DNA of 14,609 bases from Clostridium fallax (lineage in GTDB: Bacteria > Bacillota > Clostridia > Clostridiales > Clostridiaceae): contig NZ_FQVM01000040.1 of the NCBI RefSeq assembly GCF_900129365.1, positions 1-14,609 of the forward strand, given 5' to 3'. The notes under the pieces were generated by a model. That model worked only from the letters and a program-made list of their open reading frames with translations, was not told where the DNA came from and ran no database searches. Below are positions 14,298 to 14,609 of the stretch, piece after piece. The stretch's first letter is position 1. Each line of letters starts with the position of its first letter. Made by a program: the position numbers and the translations under genes.

Positions 14298-14338
14298 AAA
14301 ACCACTCCTCTAATTTAATTTCTTACTGATAGTTGTCT

Positions 14339-14367
14339 ATTTTATAATAGTATTTAAAATTTGTCAA
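14339..14367 (-). promoter_or_regulatory. Strong promoter of the 3D-domain gene
   Basis: On the minus strand a perfect TTGACA (14367-14362) and TAAAAT (14344-14339, one mismatch) are 17 bases apart, about 40 bases before the TTG start. Confidence 0.75.
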
Positions 14368-14395
14368 ATAAATAAACATATTTAAACTTATATTC

Positions 14396-14419
14396 TTAGT
14401 TTAATTTATATTAAACTAA
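14396..14419. repeat. Small inverted repeat
   Basis: TTAGTTTAAT (14396-14405) pairs perfectly with ATTAAACTAA (14410-14419) around TTAT. All but one base pair are near A/T only, and no T-run follows, so its role is unclear. Confidence 0.45.
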
Positions 14420-14577
14420 TTACTTCTAATAGTTTTAATAAAACTTTATATTTTAATAGGAGTAGCTTTATAGTAAAGAAATTTTTAGAGATTTTTTTTA
14501 AATTAAAATTAATTTTTTTATACAATATATTAACTTAAAATTTATAAGAAACCACAAGATTTAATTATATAAATCTA

Positions 14578-14609
14578 AAAATGATTCTTAAATTATTAAG
14601 AATCATTTT
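14578..14609. terminator. Hairpin at the window end, probable bidirectional terminator
   Basis: AAAATGATTCTTAA (14578-14591) and TTAAGAATCATTTT (14596-14609) form a perfect 14-base stem with a 4-base loop. The A-run before and T-run after fit a rho-independent terminator usable on both strands. The sequence stops exactly at the end of the stem. It probably belongs to a gene beyond the edge, read on the minus strand. Confidence 0.6.

Larger units (their letters stand above)
14298..14609. other. AT-rich region upstream of the 3D-domain gene to the window end
   Basis: About 310 bases. They hold the promoter at 14339-14367, the inverted repeat at 14396-14419, a smaller AGTTTT/AAAACT repeat near 14440-14455, and the terminal hairpin at 14578-14609. 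No convincing open frame is seen. A gene may lie beyond the edge. Confidence 0.55.

Overview
The window is very AT-rich, uses AGGAGG-type ribosome binding sites, and carries the firmicute gene order mutS-mutL-miaA-hfq followed by an 'aluminium resistance' PLP enzyme and lexA. Protein style and gene order point to Clostridium sensu stricto. I cannot fix the species from sequence alone.

Layout. 1-4768 (+): the C-terminal part of MutS, whose first ~60 bases do not look like MutS, then MutL with an intact endonuclease site, MiaA (tRNA A37 dimethylallyltransferase) and Hfq, closed by a terminator. 4864-6147 (+): a PLP-dependent methionine gamma-lyase-family protein with its own terminator. 6457-7065 (-): LexA. 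It is divergent from 7203-7682 (+), a small acidic cysteine-cluster protein that I do not recognise. A LexA-box-like site lies in their shared promoter region. 7683-8067: AT-rich DNA with a long hairpin and short direct repeats.

8068-11089 is the most intriguing part. A XerC/D-type tyrosine recombinase (-) and a ribbon-helix-helix plus coiled-coil protein (+) diverge from a 1.14-kb non-coding region full of palindromes. These include a 34-bp site with loxP-like 13-8-13 architecture that matches loxP at 26 of 34 positions, a 26-bp-arm hairpin, a 24-bp perfect palindrome, and three related ACATRTGT operator-like elements, one of them directly upstream of the ribbon-helix-helix gene. Together this looks like a self-contained DNA recombination or maintenance module, or the remnant of one.

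11242-12954 (-): a membrane methyl-accepting chemotaxis protein. 13304-13633 (+): an HxlR-family regulator, divergent from it; a TACT-N7-AGTA site overlaps the likely promoter of the chemotaxis gene. 13716-14297 (-): a secreted coiled-coil/3D-domain cell-wall protein with a strong promoter. The window ends in a perfect hairpin.

The housekeeping genes link mismatch repair (MutS, MutL), tRNA modification (MiaA), RNA-based regulation (Hfq) and the SOS response (LexA). The right half is accessory or surface-related. No rRNA, tRNA, CRISPR array or intact insertion sequence was seen.
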